Origin: Candidatus Helarchaeota archaeon
GTDB lineage: Archaea; Asgardarchaeota; Lokiarchaeia; Helarchaeales; RDOG01
Direction: 5' to 3'
Assembly (NCBI GenBank): GCA_029838215.1
Contig: JALGVI010000033.1
Span: forward strand, 1 to 49,481
DNA: 49,481 nucleotides
Positions 25,177 to 34,980 of the stretch are shown in pieces. The number at the start of each line of letters is the position of its first letter. Position 1 is the first letter of the stretch. Under the pieces are notes generated by a model, which was not told where the DNA came from, did no database searches, and worked only from the letters and a program-made list of their open reading frames with translations. The position numbers were made by a program, and so were the translations under genes.

Positions 25177-26237
25177 GTATTGTCCTCCAGTTTTTCGAAT
25201 ATTGTTTTATTTCCCCCCGAGGTCTCAACCAGATTTCTTAAGACCTCGTGTGGTTTTCCTGTATTAATAACATCTCTTGCAAGTTCGACACCATCCTTAA
25301 GAGCATCAACTTTACTTGCCACGTAAAGACCTGCTGCGGCATTCATTAACACGATATCCATTTTTGGAGATTTTTCTCCATTCAGGATGGATAAACTTAT
25401 TTGAATATTCTTTTCAACGGTTCCGCCTTTGATATCTCCAATGGTTGCTTTCGTGAGACCAAAATCCTCGACTTGAACTACGTAATTACGAACACCTCCA
25501 TTCTCAAGCTCAGACACAAACGTTCGTCCTATATTAGAAAATTCATCCAGACCGGGCATTCCATGAAATGTCAAGGCACGTTTGATTCCCAAAAGCTTCA
25601 AAGTTTGTGCTATTTTTTCGGTCAAATCCGGTGAATAAATTCCGACAATCTGAGCTTTGGCTTCTGCGGGATTGGTCAAGGGACCTAAGATATTGAAAAC
25701 TGTTCTAATTCCCAATTCTTTCCTGGGTCCTAACGCGTGTTTCATTGCGGGATGGAAGACGGGTGCAAACATGAAACCGATTCCAACTTTTTCGATGCAT
25801 TTTTTCACGATTTCTGGTTGGGCATTTATGTTGACTCCAAACCCTTCAAGTAAATCAGCACTCCCGCAAGTGCTGGTTATCGAACGATTTCCGTGTTTTG
25901 CAACACGAACGCCGGCCGCTGCCAGAACCAATGCTGATAGCGTACTGATGTTGAATGTTTTAATGGCATCCCCTCCCGTTCCACACGTATCGACCATGAT
26001 ATCATTTTTAGGAATTTCTGGAGAGACTTTCTTGCTAAATGCACGCATTACTTTAGCAAATGCCGCGATTTCACTCGGTTTTTCACCTTTCAATCGCAAT
26101 CCGGCTAAAAAAGCACCAATCTGAGCTGGTGTCGTCATACCACTCATGATTAATTCCATTGCCTTTGCTGCGGACCTATCATCCAAGTCCTTGTTCAAGG
26201 TTATTATTTTCAAGATCTTTTTCATTTCTTCAGACAA
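25173..26237 (-). CDS. trpD: Anthranilate phosphoribosyltransferase
   Basis: 354 residues. The PRPP site is V-D-T-C-G-T-G-G-D-A-I-K-T-F-N-I-S-T, then V-A-K-H-G-N-R-S-I-T-S-T-C-G-S-A-D and F-N-I-L-G-P-L-T-N-P-A. TTG 26237 is chosen because GAGGTGA lies 6 bases upstream; ATG 26225 is the next choice. The frame is open to 26339, but the extra residues are not TrpD-like. It is the first gene of trpDCFBAEG; all genes overlap or abut. An AT-rich promoter region lies at about 26250-26285. Confidence 0.94.
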   Translation of the reverse strand: MSEEMKKILKIITLNKDLDDRSAAKAMELIMSGMTTPAQIGAFLAGLRLKGEKPSEIAAFAKVMRAFSKKVSPEIPKNDIMVDTCGTGGDAIKTFNISTLSALVLAAAGVRVAKHGNRSITSTCGSADLLEGFGVNINAQPEIVKKCIEKVGIGFMFAPVFHPAMKHALGPRKELGIRTVFNILGPLTNPAEAKAQIVGIYSPDLTEKIAQTLKLLGIKRALTFHGMPGLDEFSNIGRTFVSELENGGVRNYVVQVEDFGLTKATIGDIKGGTVEKNIQISLSILNGEKSPKMDIVLMNAAAGLYVASKVDALKDGVELARDVINTGKPHEVLRNLVETSGGNKTIFEKLEDNT

Positions 26238-26314
26238 AATTATCACCTCATTTGAATTTTTAAAATAAATAAAAGAAAAATAAAAAGACGTGAATTGACC
26301 AGTGCAAGATACGC

Positions 26315-26563
26315 TTAATTGCGCCAGCACCAAGGCCACTCAAGACTAATTAGAAAAAAAGGAACATTAAGACTGTTACGGGGAACAATCTCACAAAAAT
26401 TTGTTTGAAAATCCAAAATTAAATCGCTTGACTCGAAAAATAAATCTTGACCTGCATCCATCTCTACAAGAAGTTCTCCATTGTAGGAAATTAATTCCAG
26501 TCCAAGTGTCAGGCCTCGATAACATTTTTTCGGTTTTATAAAGTCTAAATCAAGATGGTATAT
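26315..26563 (-). pseudogene. Start-less ORF with protein-like sequence
   Basis: The frame runs from a TAA (at 26564-26566) to a TAA at 26315 and reads as a plausible protein (C-Y-R-G-L-T-L-G-L-E-L-I-S-Y-N-G-E-L-L, later L-E-W-P-W-C-W-R-N). No ATG, GTG or TTG lies upstream of it in frame, and the only ATG leaves 49 residues. It may be the remnant of a gene, or the frame may be shifted upstream. Composition suggests real coding ancestry; the family is unknown. Confidence 0.4.
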
Positions 26564-26566
26564 TTA

Positions 26567-26859
26567 AATTTCTAGGCAATTTTAAATTTTGAAATACTTG
26601 AAAGTCAGAAGTTGGATTTTAAATCAGAACCTGAAGATCTTGGAGAATGAAATCAAATCAATAGAGAAAAAGGACTTTACTAAGGTTTCCATATCATGAA
26701 TGATGAATAAAAGGATTCTCAGTGCATTTTAAGCTTGAAGTATGAGATCGTAAATTTTTTTGCATCCATTCGGGTCTTCAGTTTCTAGAATTCCGAGAAT
26801 TTAAACCTGAAGATTTATATCCTAATGAATTTTATAAATTTGATAGATCATATTAAACT
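26567..26859. other. AT-rich gap with no gene recognised
   Basis: No plausible gene is seen on either strand here; short frames are broken by stops. A TTTATAAAT box at 26831-26839 lies near its right end and would place a plus-strand start near 26860, just before the hairpin at 26879. Confidence 0.4.
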
Positions 26860-26925
26860 TGGGGATTTAATCAAACAAAGTAGACTAATGCGGGACACGT
26901 AGGGGGACCACGTCTACTCTTTTTA
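26860..26925 (+). ncRNA. Candidate small structured RNA
   Basis: AGTAGAC (26879-26885) pairs with GTCTACT (26912-26918), enclosing a GC-rich loop with runs of G. CTTTTT follows at once. A TTTATAAAT box lies about 25-30 bases before the predicted start. In such AT-rich DNA a GC-rich island with promoter, stem and T-run is the usual look of a small non-coding RNA. It might instead be a terminator. No known RNA family recognised. Confidence 0.4.
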
Positions 26926-27054
26926 ATAAATTTTAAGACTCGTGAGAAAAACCAGTAAATCAAGATGGAATGGAATTTTTATCGAATTAATTCATCATGT
27001 TATTGAATTAAAATTGCCCAGATTTTAAAAAAGAAGGAATTTAAAGAAATTTTG
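26926..27054. other. Gap between candidate RNA and hydrolase gene
   Basis: About 130 AT-rich bases with no gene seen; the 3' untranslated region of the convergent hydrolase gene lies here. Confidence 0.4.
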
Positions 27055-28803
27055 TTAAGAGATCATCGGCAGACCAAATGGAAAGAAATTGATCATCATC
27101 CAAGCATAAAAAATGCTCAGAAACATGGTTGATCCGAGAATATTCCGTCCTGAATACATGTAAATCCAAGTTACCAAGATCTGCTGGATTATTGAAAAAA
27201 TCATGACCACCGTCAGAGTTAGTGCCAAAAATCCAATTAAAGGACCTTTTGCCCAAGTTAGGATAGTTAATGGAATGATCAGTGCATTATCCACTAAAAT
27301 TCCAATGCCTACCATCGAGAAATATTCCTTGAATCGGTTTTTGTATTTCAGCTGTCCTTGAATGGACCTTAAACAAAACTCCTTTATAAAAAGCCACGGA
27401 AACATCATGATAACTAATCCAAAAATCGTTCCAATTTCTCGTGTCGTTGGGACTGTAGTGATTGTACTCCATGTCGTTATTGCTGTTATTGAGAACGTGA
27501 ATATTAATGCGGCACCCACACCAAAGAGCATTGCTCGTCCATAATTCTCCGTACATAGTTCTTTCATCTTTGTTGGGATTTCCGAGAATCCGAGTGATTC
27601 ATTCTTTCGGTTTACGAGATAATAACCGAGAATCCCACCGAGAGCAACAGCAATTAGCTGGGCATACAAAAATTGACCCATAGAAATCGTTAAGACCGTG
27701 GATAAAAGAATGCTAAGCGGCAAAAAGAGTCCTGCAAATCCTATTGTTGTGCCGAGAATATAATAGACTACCATTTTCAGAGCAGATGCATCTTGTACCA
27801 AATTTTTTTGGTCATTCCAATCTTGATTCTTCCAAATCTGATCCCGAAGGTAAAGAATTAGCACGAAACAAAAAGCAATTACTCCCATAAGTGTGATGGC
27901 AAATGAAAGAATGTTGAGAGTCGATGTGAGAATTATCGGACTTGAAATGGTACCATTAAAGGCGAGTTCAAACCAAATTACTGTTTCATGGATAATAAGT
28001 AAGTCAAGTGGTTCAAATAAGTGCTCTGTCCCTCCAGCAATGGCTTTACAAGCATTTCCTGCGGCAAAGCTCCCATATTGTTGCCAAAGACTAACCTGAG
28101 TGAGATTTGTATATTGTCGCAAGAAATTCAAAGAGATATCGACCGAAAACATTTGTTCAAATAATCCATTTGCGATCAAGAGATTTGAGACGCGAGAGAG
28201 ATTCACTTCTGCGGTTTCGGCTCCTGCCAAAGCCCCCCGTATGCCCGAGCTAAAATCACGAGACATTCCTAAGACAACGGTGGCATTTATCAGATTCGTA
28301 TAGTCATCGGCTGTTGTTAGAACAGTCATCGCACCCATTGAATGACCTAGCAAGCCTATTTTATCAATATTCCCAAGAGATTGGAGATATTGGACTGCTG
28401 CCATTATATCATTCTCAATTGTCTGGACCATGTTGGGATCCATGAATGACGGAAGAAATCCTCCAGAACTGCCGTGACCTCTAAATTCGATATTTACGAC
28501 CACGAAACCACGTTTGACCAATTCAATGGCAATCAATTGCATGTGATGAGCATTTTCAGTGAATCCGTGTCCAATAACAACACCCGGGCGATTACCAGTA
28601 GCAGTCAACGGATTATACACGTATGTCATTATCGGAACATCATCTTCAGTCAACAGGATTACCGGCGTGATGGTATATGAATGAGTCGGATCGGGGCAGA
28701 AGTTAAAAATAATCAAAGGAATAAGTCCAGTAACGATCACGATAGCAGATAGCAGAAGTCCTGTCCTTTTTTTATTCGATGACAAGAATTTTCTAACATC
28801 CAT
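27055..28803 (-). CDS. Membrane alpha/beta hydrolase with C-terminal multi-TM domain
   Basis: 582 residues. An N-terminal helix (about 14-36) probably anchors the protein. The hydrolase core (about 45-290) has H-G-F-T-E (oxyanion), the nucleophile elbow G-H-S-M-G with Ser155, and G-H-G-S-S-G. From about residue 300 come roughly eight hydrophobic helices, so it is an integral membrane protein. Similar proteins are annotated as hydrolases of unknown substrate. The start ATG is preceded by an AT-rich promoter. It is the last gene before the non-coding gap. Confidence 0.8.
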   Translation of the reverse strand: MDVRKFLSSNKKRTGLLLSAIVIVTGLIPLIIFNFCPDPTHSYTITPVILLTEDDVPIMTYVYNPLTATGNRPGVVIGHGFTENAHHMQLIAIELVKRGFVVVNIEFRGHGSSGGFLPSFMDPNMVQTIENDIMAAVQYLQSLGNIDKIGLLGHSMGAMTVLTTADDYTNLINATVVLGMSRDFSSGIRGALAGAETAEVNLSRVSNLLIANGLFEQMFSVDISLNFLRQYTNLTQVSLWQQYGSFAAGNACKAIAGGTEHLFEPLDLLIIHETVIWFELAFNGTISSPIILTSTLNILSFAITLMGVIAFCFVLILYLRDQIWKNQDWNDQKNLVQDASALKMVVYYILGTTIGFAGLFLPLSILLSTVLTISMGQFLYAQLIAVALGGILGYYLVNRKNESLGFSEIPTKMKELCTENYGRAMLFGVGAALIFTFSITAITTWSTITTVPTTREIGTIFGLVIMMFPWLFIKEFCLRSIQGQLKYKNRFKEYFSMVGIGILVDNALIIPLTILTWAKGPLIGFLALTLTVVMIFSIIQQILVTWIYMYSGRNILGSTMFLSIFYAWMMINFFPFGLPMIS

Positions 28804-28912
28804 CGCAATATCACGACCATTTTCTTTTTGCGATAATGGATTACGAAAATATCTCTTTTATAGATATATAAAATGATCTTCCCAATAAAAAAAGGAGAGA
28901 GAAAATCTATTC

Positions 28913-31465
28913 TCACAGATAGCCTAGAGTTTTCATTACAGGATCGATGAGAAAAGATAGTTGCGCAGGCAAGATGGCAGCCGCCTGTAGACGTGCACCA
29001 AAAGTAATTGTAATCATTGAAGGAACCTTCTCATCTAAGTATGGTTTCATGATTTGTCCATTAAATTTTGGTGGTGCACCGAGTGATTTTGCCATTTCCC
29101 ATTGTAAATCATCGAATGATACCTGTTTCCAATCCTTTTCCATGTTTTTACTTACTTTCCAACTGGCTTCAGATTTAAGAATTGTTTTTTCACCATTTTC
29201 CAGCGTGATTTCACAATAAATGTTGATTGCGGCTTCCCCTTGTAAATGATTGCTGGCTTCTATGGCAATGACATTCTTGCCAGGATTAAGATATTGAGTG
29301 ATATCGAAGACCTGCACTGCGACATCTAGAGGTCGAAAGTCGAGAGAACCGCGACTTTGCACGATGCCCACTTCTTTCCCATTGATGAATAAAGTCATGA
29401 ATAGGTGTGAAATTCCTTGAAGGAATGCGGACTTGATTTTACCGCCATTGATGGTAAAAGTTTTGCGCAAGTAAGTAGGTTTTTGCTTGGTTCTTTTTTC
29501 TGGAAAGGCAATCCATTCTGATTCTAAGAATGGGTTCTTCCATGGAATGTTTTCATTAATCTGTTCAATTTTTTCCTTGAAATATCTTAAATACAAATCT
29601 TGCTTTGGGATTAATCGCTTTAATCCCTCGGGTTTGGCACAGTTCAGCCATAGTTGTCGATATTTTTTGTTGAGTTGGTTTAATTCATCATGGAGCATCC
29701 TAATTTTCGCAATGCAGGAGGATTTGGTTTTAGAATCCATTTTTTTATTGAGTGCCTTCTGAACGGTTTGAGTTATCAAGGATTTCTTTGCGAAATATAA
29801 CCCGATTTCGGCACCAAATTTAATGTATTCCAGATAATCGCTGTTTTTCTTGACGGATCTCTTGACTTGTTGGAGCAACCGTATTCCTTCTTCCATGTCC
29901 TGAATTATTTTTTTCATCTTTTTTCGTTTTATCTTGAATTTAGGAGCAGGAAAGGGATGTTTCCAAAATTCGTTATAGAATTGTGGTAGTGGTATTGGAA
30001 ACCAACCTGATAACCTTTGATTTACTGATGAAATTAGATGCATTGCCTCCACGATTTTTAGATCTGTCGTACCAAAAAATTGACGTGCATATGCTTCGTG
30101 GAAACGATCAAGCGTGAACGTGGTGGAATTCCAGCTGACGTCCGCCGTGAGAATGTAACCATACAGATTATTTTCCCGAAAATTTTCGTTCCCGTAATCG
30201 CCCCACGTGGACGTAACGGCACCTATCGCGCCTTCCTGAATTCCTTTCTTTATGAGGCTAATGATGTTTTTATTGCTTTTCATAAAGTCAGGGAAGTTGC
30301 GGGTCCAGCTCAGGACTGACGGACTGACAACAATATTGAATCCGGCATTACGACATTTTTTAATCTTGCCATACGTCAGCGTGGTGAAGTATTCCCAGAA
30401 GAAAACGATAAGATCTTTAGGTAGACCTTTTTGAAGAACTTTATCGCTTGCAATGTTATCATGATAAATGAAGATCTCTTTTTTTCCATGCTTTTTTACG
30501 TTTTCGTATATCCAGAGGTAATATTCTAGAAGAGCTTTACTTTTTCCTTTCTGTTTTAGGTATGGACGGGAATTAAATGTTCCAAAATCAAAAATTTCAT
30601 CACAAGCCACGTGTACCCAGCTCGAAGAATGCATCTGTAAGATCTCTTCATGAAGATCCTCTACAAATTTCTTGGTTTCAGGATTCGAAATGTCCAAGCA
30701 CGTTGAGCCGGGAAATTCCATGAGCGCCCGATATTCAGGAATGTGAGCAATATTATCCATGTGTCCTAATGATTGAAATATTGGTATCAGTTCAACATGA
30801 TACTTCTTTGCTTCTTGCTCGAGGATCTTAACTTCCTCAGCAGTAAAGACATCTCGCCCTTCTGTTAATTTCGGATGTTTCTTTAACTCCCAGCAATCAG
30901 ATCCATAGCCGTAAAAAATCGAGTTTAACTTGAATTTAGCAAGCGTGCGAATCGTTTTCTTCATATTTTCAATAGTAGGGACCTGACCTCGCGCCGTGTC
31001 GTCGGAAATCCCTCGAATTTTTAGTTCAGGGAAGTCCACGATGTATGTTTCTGGAAGATATACGACACCTTCTTTAGTTCTTTGAAAAAGCTGCAAGAGA
31101 GTCTGCATCCCATAAAATAACCCCGTCTCTGTTTTTGATTCGATAACAATGACTTCACTCTCGATTTCTAAATAATACCCCTGTTCCTCGTGTAGTTCAT
31201 TCGAATATATTCGATGCTTTCTCGATACCTTTGAATCTATCACGGCCTCTTGAAGCCGTGGAAGATCGTGAAAGCCCAATTCTTCATTTAAAAGCGAGAG
31301 GAGTAACTCTTTCTGCTGAGTTTCTTCGAATATAATCGTTGACTCTCGTGTAATCGTAAAGCCTTCAGCCCCTAGATTTACGGACTGAGGGTATGGGATG
31401 ATATGTATTTCATTATTTAAATTTTCAATATCAACTCTTTTGATATTCGTGAGTATGATCCGCAT
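28913..31465 (-). CDS. GH20 beta-N-acetylhexosaminidase
   Basis: 850 residues. An N-terminal GH20b-like domain (about 20-140) is followed by the GH20 barrel (about 145-480) with the catalytic Asp-Glu pair in V-A-C-D-E-I-F-D-F (D289-E290). W-T-R-N-F-P and S-T-W-G-D-Y-G mark later substrate loops. The C-terminal 170 residues form a beta-sandwich sugar-binding-like domain. GH20 enzymes use substrate-assisted catalysis to cut terminal N-acetylhexosamines. No signal peptide is seen, so it probably acts inside the cell on N-acetylglucosamine-containing sugars. The ATG 31465 has no clear ribosome site. Confidence 0.87.
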   Translation of the reverse strand: MRIILTNIKRVDIENLNNEIHIIPYPQSVNLGAEGFTITRESTIIFEETQQKELLLSLLNEELGFHDLPRLQEAVIDSKVSRKHRIYSNELHEEQGYYLEIESEVIVIESKTETGLFYGMQTLLQLFQRTKEGVVYLPETYIVDFPELKIRGISDDTARGQVPTIENMKKTIRTLAKFKLNSIFYGYGSDCWELKKHPKLTEGRDVFTAEEVKILEQEAKKYHVELIPIFQSLGHMDNIAHIPEYRALMEFPGSTCLDISNPETKKFVEDLHEEILQMHSSSWVHVACDEIFDFGTFNSRPYLKQKGKSKALLEYYLWIYENVKKHGKKEIFIYHDNIASDKVLQKGLPKDLIVFFWEYFTTLTYGKIKKCRNAGFNIVVSPSVLSWTRNFPDFMKSNKNIISLIKKGIQEGAIGAVTSTWGDYGNENFRENNLYGYILTADVSWNSTTFTLDRFHEAYARQFFGTTDLKIVEAMHLISSVNQRLSGWFPIPLPQFYNEFWKHPFPAPKFKIKRKKMKKIIQDMEEGIRLLQQVKRSVKKNSDYLEYIKFGAEIGLYFAKKSLITQTVQKALNKKMDSKTKSSCIAKIRMLHDELNQLNKKYRQLWLNCAKPEGLKRLIPKQDLYLRYFKEKIEQINENIPWKNPFLESEWIAFPEKRTKQKPTYLRKTFTINGGKIKSAFLQGISHLFMTLFINGKEVGIVQSRGSLDFRPLDVAVQVFDITQYLNPGKNVIAIEASNHLQGEAAINIYCEITLENGEKTILKSEASWKVSKNMEKDWKQVSFDDLQWEMAKSLGAPPKFNGQIMKPYLDEKVPSMITITFGARLQAAAILPAQLSFLIDPVMKTLGYL

Positions 31466-31582
31466 TACTTACAAGCTCCACTTAAAAACCATCATCCGTC
31501 ACGCTGTAAATAATAATTTGAAAAAACACTGATCCGTGCCATATGTCTCAAACGGATCACTGAAATTTTTTTTAATTTTAAG

Positions 31583-32671
31583 CTAACTCGTTTTTGTTTT
31601 AGAATATGTCGGAAGAAATGGAAAATTCTTTTTTATCAAATTGTCAGCTGATGAAAAATCTTTCATATTTATTAATTTTGCAGAGATTTCTTTCCTGAAT
31701 TTATCGATAAAATCATTTCCAAATTGAGTTAAGCCGTGAAGGAGGATCGGGCTTGATTTTGAGCTTATAATGACAAACATTAAATTAGAGTCTTCAACTC
31801 GATTAATTATCATTATTCCATTGTCAAACTTGACTTCACGCACGAATCCCTTGCCCAGACCTTCGTCCAAAATGCTGGAGAGTGCCTGAATTGCTCCTGA
31901 AAGAAGCGTATCATCCGCGACATTTGTTGGATCCCAGTCGTGAGTATATATTGGAACTCCGCTTTCCGAATTGATACACATGAGTCTAAATGCCTTGAAA
32001 GGAAGCACGTAACCCAATTCAGGTTGATTCCAGAAGGAAAAGGCGCACAAAAAAGCACCACAACTTATGAACAGATAATCGGTTCCGGGAACGATCCAAA
32101 CCAAACCTGTTGAGAATGCGATGAAGGAACCCGGTCCTGCCAAGATCGCACCTATCAAATTTATCAATGAATATTTTTTAATCGATGTTGGAGCATTCAA
32201 ATGAATCTTCAGCATGTAATATATCCACAACAGACCTGAGAAGATAAACGTCAAGGAACCCGCGATCATGAACGGTCCTGTCATTGCTAACGTGATATCT
32301 CCGAGAATCGACACGTTATAAACTACGGAATTCAGGTCAAATGCAAAAATGAATAATACAGTGGAGATAATGGATATGATGAATAATTTAGGAGCATGAA
32401 CGTGTTCTCTGGAAATGGAGTCAACTAATCCCATAATTGCAAATGCTAACGGAGCAGAAATCAAGATACCTACTCGATAGATAGTGGTGTTTAGGAAAAG
32501 GTATGCGAATCCAATGAGAATATTTCCGAGCGACAAGAAGATCCACGTGAAAAACATGTAGAAAAAATGAGGAAATCTTGTTCTCAAATATCCGTATAAG
32601 CTGATGATGACTGCCATCAATTCAGGTATCGTTGCAATAAATAAGATTAAAGTTGAAATCGACAGGTTCAT
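31583..32671 (-). CDS. 7TM-like membrane protein with roadblock/longin-like tail
   Basis: 362 residues. About seven hydrophobic segments fill residues 1-215, resembling the sensor half of 7TM histidine-kinase-like proteins. The soluble tail (about 225-362) has the pattern of Asgard roadblock/longin-like domains: L-S-G-A-I-Q-A-L-S-S-I-L-D-E, I-I-N-R-V-E-D-S-N-L-M-F-V-I-I-S-S, and G-L-T-Q-F-G-N-D-F-I-D-K-F. Such domains bind GTPases. A link between a membrane signal and the Rab-like GTPase at 36.7 kb is only suggested. The ATG 32671 lies close to an AT-rich promoter. Confidence 0.72.
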   Translation of the reverse strand: MNLSISTLILFIATIPELMAVIISLYGYLRTRFPHFFYMFFTWIFLSLGNILIGFAYLFLNTTIYRVGILISAPLAFAIMGLVDSISREHVHAPKLFIISIISTVLFIFAFDLNSVVYNVSILGDITLAMTGPFMIAGSLTFIFSGLLWIYYMLKIHLNAPTSIKKYSLINLIGAILAGPGSFIAFSTGLVWIVPGTDYLFISCGAFLCAFSFWNQPELGYVLPFKAFRLMCINSESGVPIYTHDWDPTNVADDTLLSGAIQALSSILDEGLGKGFVREVKFDNGIMIINRVEDSNLMFVIISSKSSPILLHGLTQFGNDFIDKFRKEISAKLINMKDFSSADNLIKKNFPFLPTYSKTKTS

Positions 32672-33043
32672 TTGTCTTAGTTATTTTCTTGTTAATATTT
32701 AAATATTTTTCAATTAGAATTGATAAATGGCAAAAAACAACAAAATTTCAATTGAGAACGATAGAATCGGTTGAAATATCAGTGATGTGCAACTTTTTTC
32801 ATGCTTTTCATATTGTCAGAAATCTGTTCTGATAAGCTCAAAGTACAAAATTTTTGTCGAGATAGAGTAAATTCGACACAAAATGAAAAGAAAACAATTA
32901 ATTTGCTTGTTTTTTACAAAGATGACGAAAGCTATATAATCTTAATCGGAGTAAGATATAAGCTAGTTACATTTATATAATGAAATAATAAAATCGGTTT
33001 GTTATTAAATAAATTAAATTTTAAAATATGATAGGGAATTAAA
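32672..33043. other. AT-rich intergenic region with a TATA box
   Basis: About 370 bases between divergent genes; no tRNA, repeat or real gene seen. A TTTATATAA box at 32972-32980 lies about 64 bases upstream of the small gene at 33044. Confidence 0.5.
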
Positions 33044-33202
33044 ATGGTCTTCACAAATTTTGATAAATCAACATATGAATATGACTTAAAAATAGAGAGA
33101 AAAATAAGTGCTGAAGACATCCAGAAAATCCATGACAAAGAGAGAGAATTTTTAAAGAAGATAAGGCAACATGTTCCTGAAAACAAGATGATGACGTTTT
33201 AA
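33044..33202 (+). CDS. 52-residue charged protein
   Basis: ATG to TAA gives 52 residues, very rich in K, E and D (Y-E-Y-D-L-K-I-E-R-K-I-S-A-E-D) and helical. AGGGA lies about 8 bases upstream and a TATA box about 64 bases upstream. It is convergent with the papain-like gene at 33245. It has the size and charge of an antitoxin or small regulator, but nothing proves that. Confidence 0.5.
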   Translation: MVFTNFDKSTYEYDLKIERKISAEDIQKIHDKEREFLKKIRQHVPENKMMTF

Positions 33203-33244
33203 CTTTTTTCTCAATTTACTAACCGCTGTTTAATGCCCTTCCTT

Positions 33245-34900
33245 TTAAGACTTTAGTGTTACTAGGGCATTTTCAAATATGTTTTTAATTTTTTCATCGC
33301 TTTGATCAATTGAATTTTTTAAATTATCAATTATTTCTGAATGATGTTTTGTTTTATGAATAAGAATGGTATATATGGATATGAGATCTGAAAATCCTGT
33401 TGCATCAAAATATATGGTAAATATTGGAAGTTTTAGTCTTGTTTTTTCGTCTGGGAGTAAAGCACTACATTGCCAAAGAAATCTAGGTCCATTCTTTGTT
33501 AACAGAGTTTGTTTAGATTTGTTATTTAGAGATGATTTTAAGAGATCTTGTCTATATTTAGCTATATCGATTAAAAATACATCCCATATATACTTGTTTT
33601 TTCGTGATCCTTTGAAAAAGTCTTCTATTTGTTTAATTAGATTCAATATTTCTTTAAAATCAACACGAATTAATTTATTTAGGGGAATTATAATGCTTTC
33701 AAGATTTATATATCCATCCTTGTATTCATAATGTCCATTTGGCACGTAAAACTTAGAGGCATACCGAATTTTTGTTTCTTCATCTTTCATTCTTTCAAGT
33801 TTTATAAACATACCTAAATCATCATCATGAACCAAAAAGCTTTCGATGGCATTTCCAAGTAAACTCAAATATTTTTCTTCTTGAGATTCAGTTTCTACCA
33901 TTTCAGGAAGAGAGAGGGATGAAAGATCTTGACATCCAGTAACAATAATGGCATGACGTGAATTACTAACTTCCTCTTCAAACGATTTATAGAAATTAAG
34001 GCATAATATGCAAGGAATTCCTAAATATTTATTATAGGCATAGATGAATGCAGGTGTATTATAAAAATCTTTAAGATCCGTTTGAATGTGTGCGGCTAAT
34101 AAATTACTTTCGTTTAGAGCTTTAATTATTTCAGTCTCATAAAGTCCTCGTGCAGGAAAAATTCTAGTAGGATAATAATATTCTGAAAAACCATTAATCG
34201 TTATTTCGGATAAAGACGCGGTTATTACATTCTTGTAAATCTCTTGAGAAATGTGTAGTGCCATCCATACTGCAGCACTTGCACACAATCCTGCACCACT
34301 ATCCTGAGTTATGAAGATTGAGCCAAGCAACGTCAATTTAATACCAAAAAAGTTTACATAAATGGGCTTTTTTATTGGAATACTGAATTTTTGATCTTGA
34401 TTGGAATTATCTTTTAGAAGCAGATCATCAGTTAGTTTAAGACAGGTTCGTCCCAAATATGCATTTGGCAAAGGTCTTAACACACAAAATCCCAAATAAT
34501 AGTCATTAAAATCTAAGTCTTTCTTTTCTGATGAAGAATCGCTATGAAGAAAATCCTCTAAAAAATCTTGGCCAATTTTTTCATTAAAGAAATGAAGTCT
34601 TCTGGTTGTTTTTTGTACGTGCGGAAAACTAACAACGTGACTGTGACCAAAATCTGTTAGAAAATCATCATCGATATAACAAAGTTCATTTACAATGCTT
34701 TTGCAGGAAAGGCGATCTAATTGTTCAACCAAATTGTCAAAAGTTGGATATTCTTTGACCTTTTCTTTTGTTATGAAGTTATATTTTTCTTTTTCATGTA
34801 TATGGTCGCCTTTATCTCCAATAGCTGTTAATAACTGGTCTCGAATTGAATCAGATGTTGTTTCATAATATAAGAATGGAGTTTTTGGTAAATTTTGCAT
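33245..34900 (-). CDS. Papain-like cysteine peptidase-like protein, accessory gene
   Basis: 551 residues. In the middle, Q-D-S-G-A-G-L-C-A-S-A-A-V-W has Gln199 and Cys206 in the spacing of a papain-type oxyanion Gln and nucleophile, and N-S-R-H-A-I-I-V-T-G supplies His316. Y-L-G-F-C-V-L-R-P-L-P precedes it. The flanks match no domain I know. It is strongly AT-biased relative to neighbours, and a rotted paralog lies just upstream, so it looks like an acquired accessory gene; defence or toxin roles are guesses. GGGGA precedes the ATG. Confidence 0.7.
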   Translation of the reverse strand: MQNLPKTPFLYYETTSDSIRDQLLTAIGDKGDHIHEKEKYNFITKEKVKEYPTFDNLVEQLDRLSCKSIVNELCYIDDDFLTDFGHSHVVSFPHVQKTTRRLHFFNEKIGQDFLEDFLHSDSSSEKKDLDFNDYYLGFCVLRPLPNAYLGRTCLKLTDDLLLKDNSNQDQKFSIPIKKPIYVNFFGIKLTLLGSIFITQDSGAGLCASAAVWMALHISQEIYKNVITASLSEITINGFSEYYYPTRIFPARGLYETEIIKALNESNLLAAHIQTDLKDFYNTPAFIYAYNKYLGIPCILCLNFYKSFEEEVSNSRHAIIVTGCQDLSSLSLPEMVETESQEEKYLSLLGNAIESFLVHDDDLGMFIKLERMKDEETKIRYASKFYVPNGHYEYKDGYINLESIIIPLNKLIRVDFKEILNLIKQIEDFFKGSRKNKYIWDVFLIDIAKYRQDLLKSSLNNKSKQTLLTKNGPRFLWQCSALLPDEKTRLKLPIFTIYFDATGFSDLISIYTILIHKTKHHSEIIDNLKNSIDQSDEKIKNIFENALVTLKS

Positions 34901-34980
34901 TTATTTCCCCAGAATATATTATCATTCACTAATAAGATATCTAATGGATTGGAACTACTTATATCGGTATTTGAAACAGA

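Noticed and set aside
25657..26124. 155-codon plus-strand frame over trpD
   Set aside because: Antisense of a conserved trp gene.
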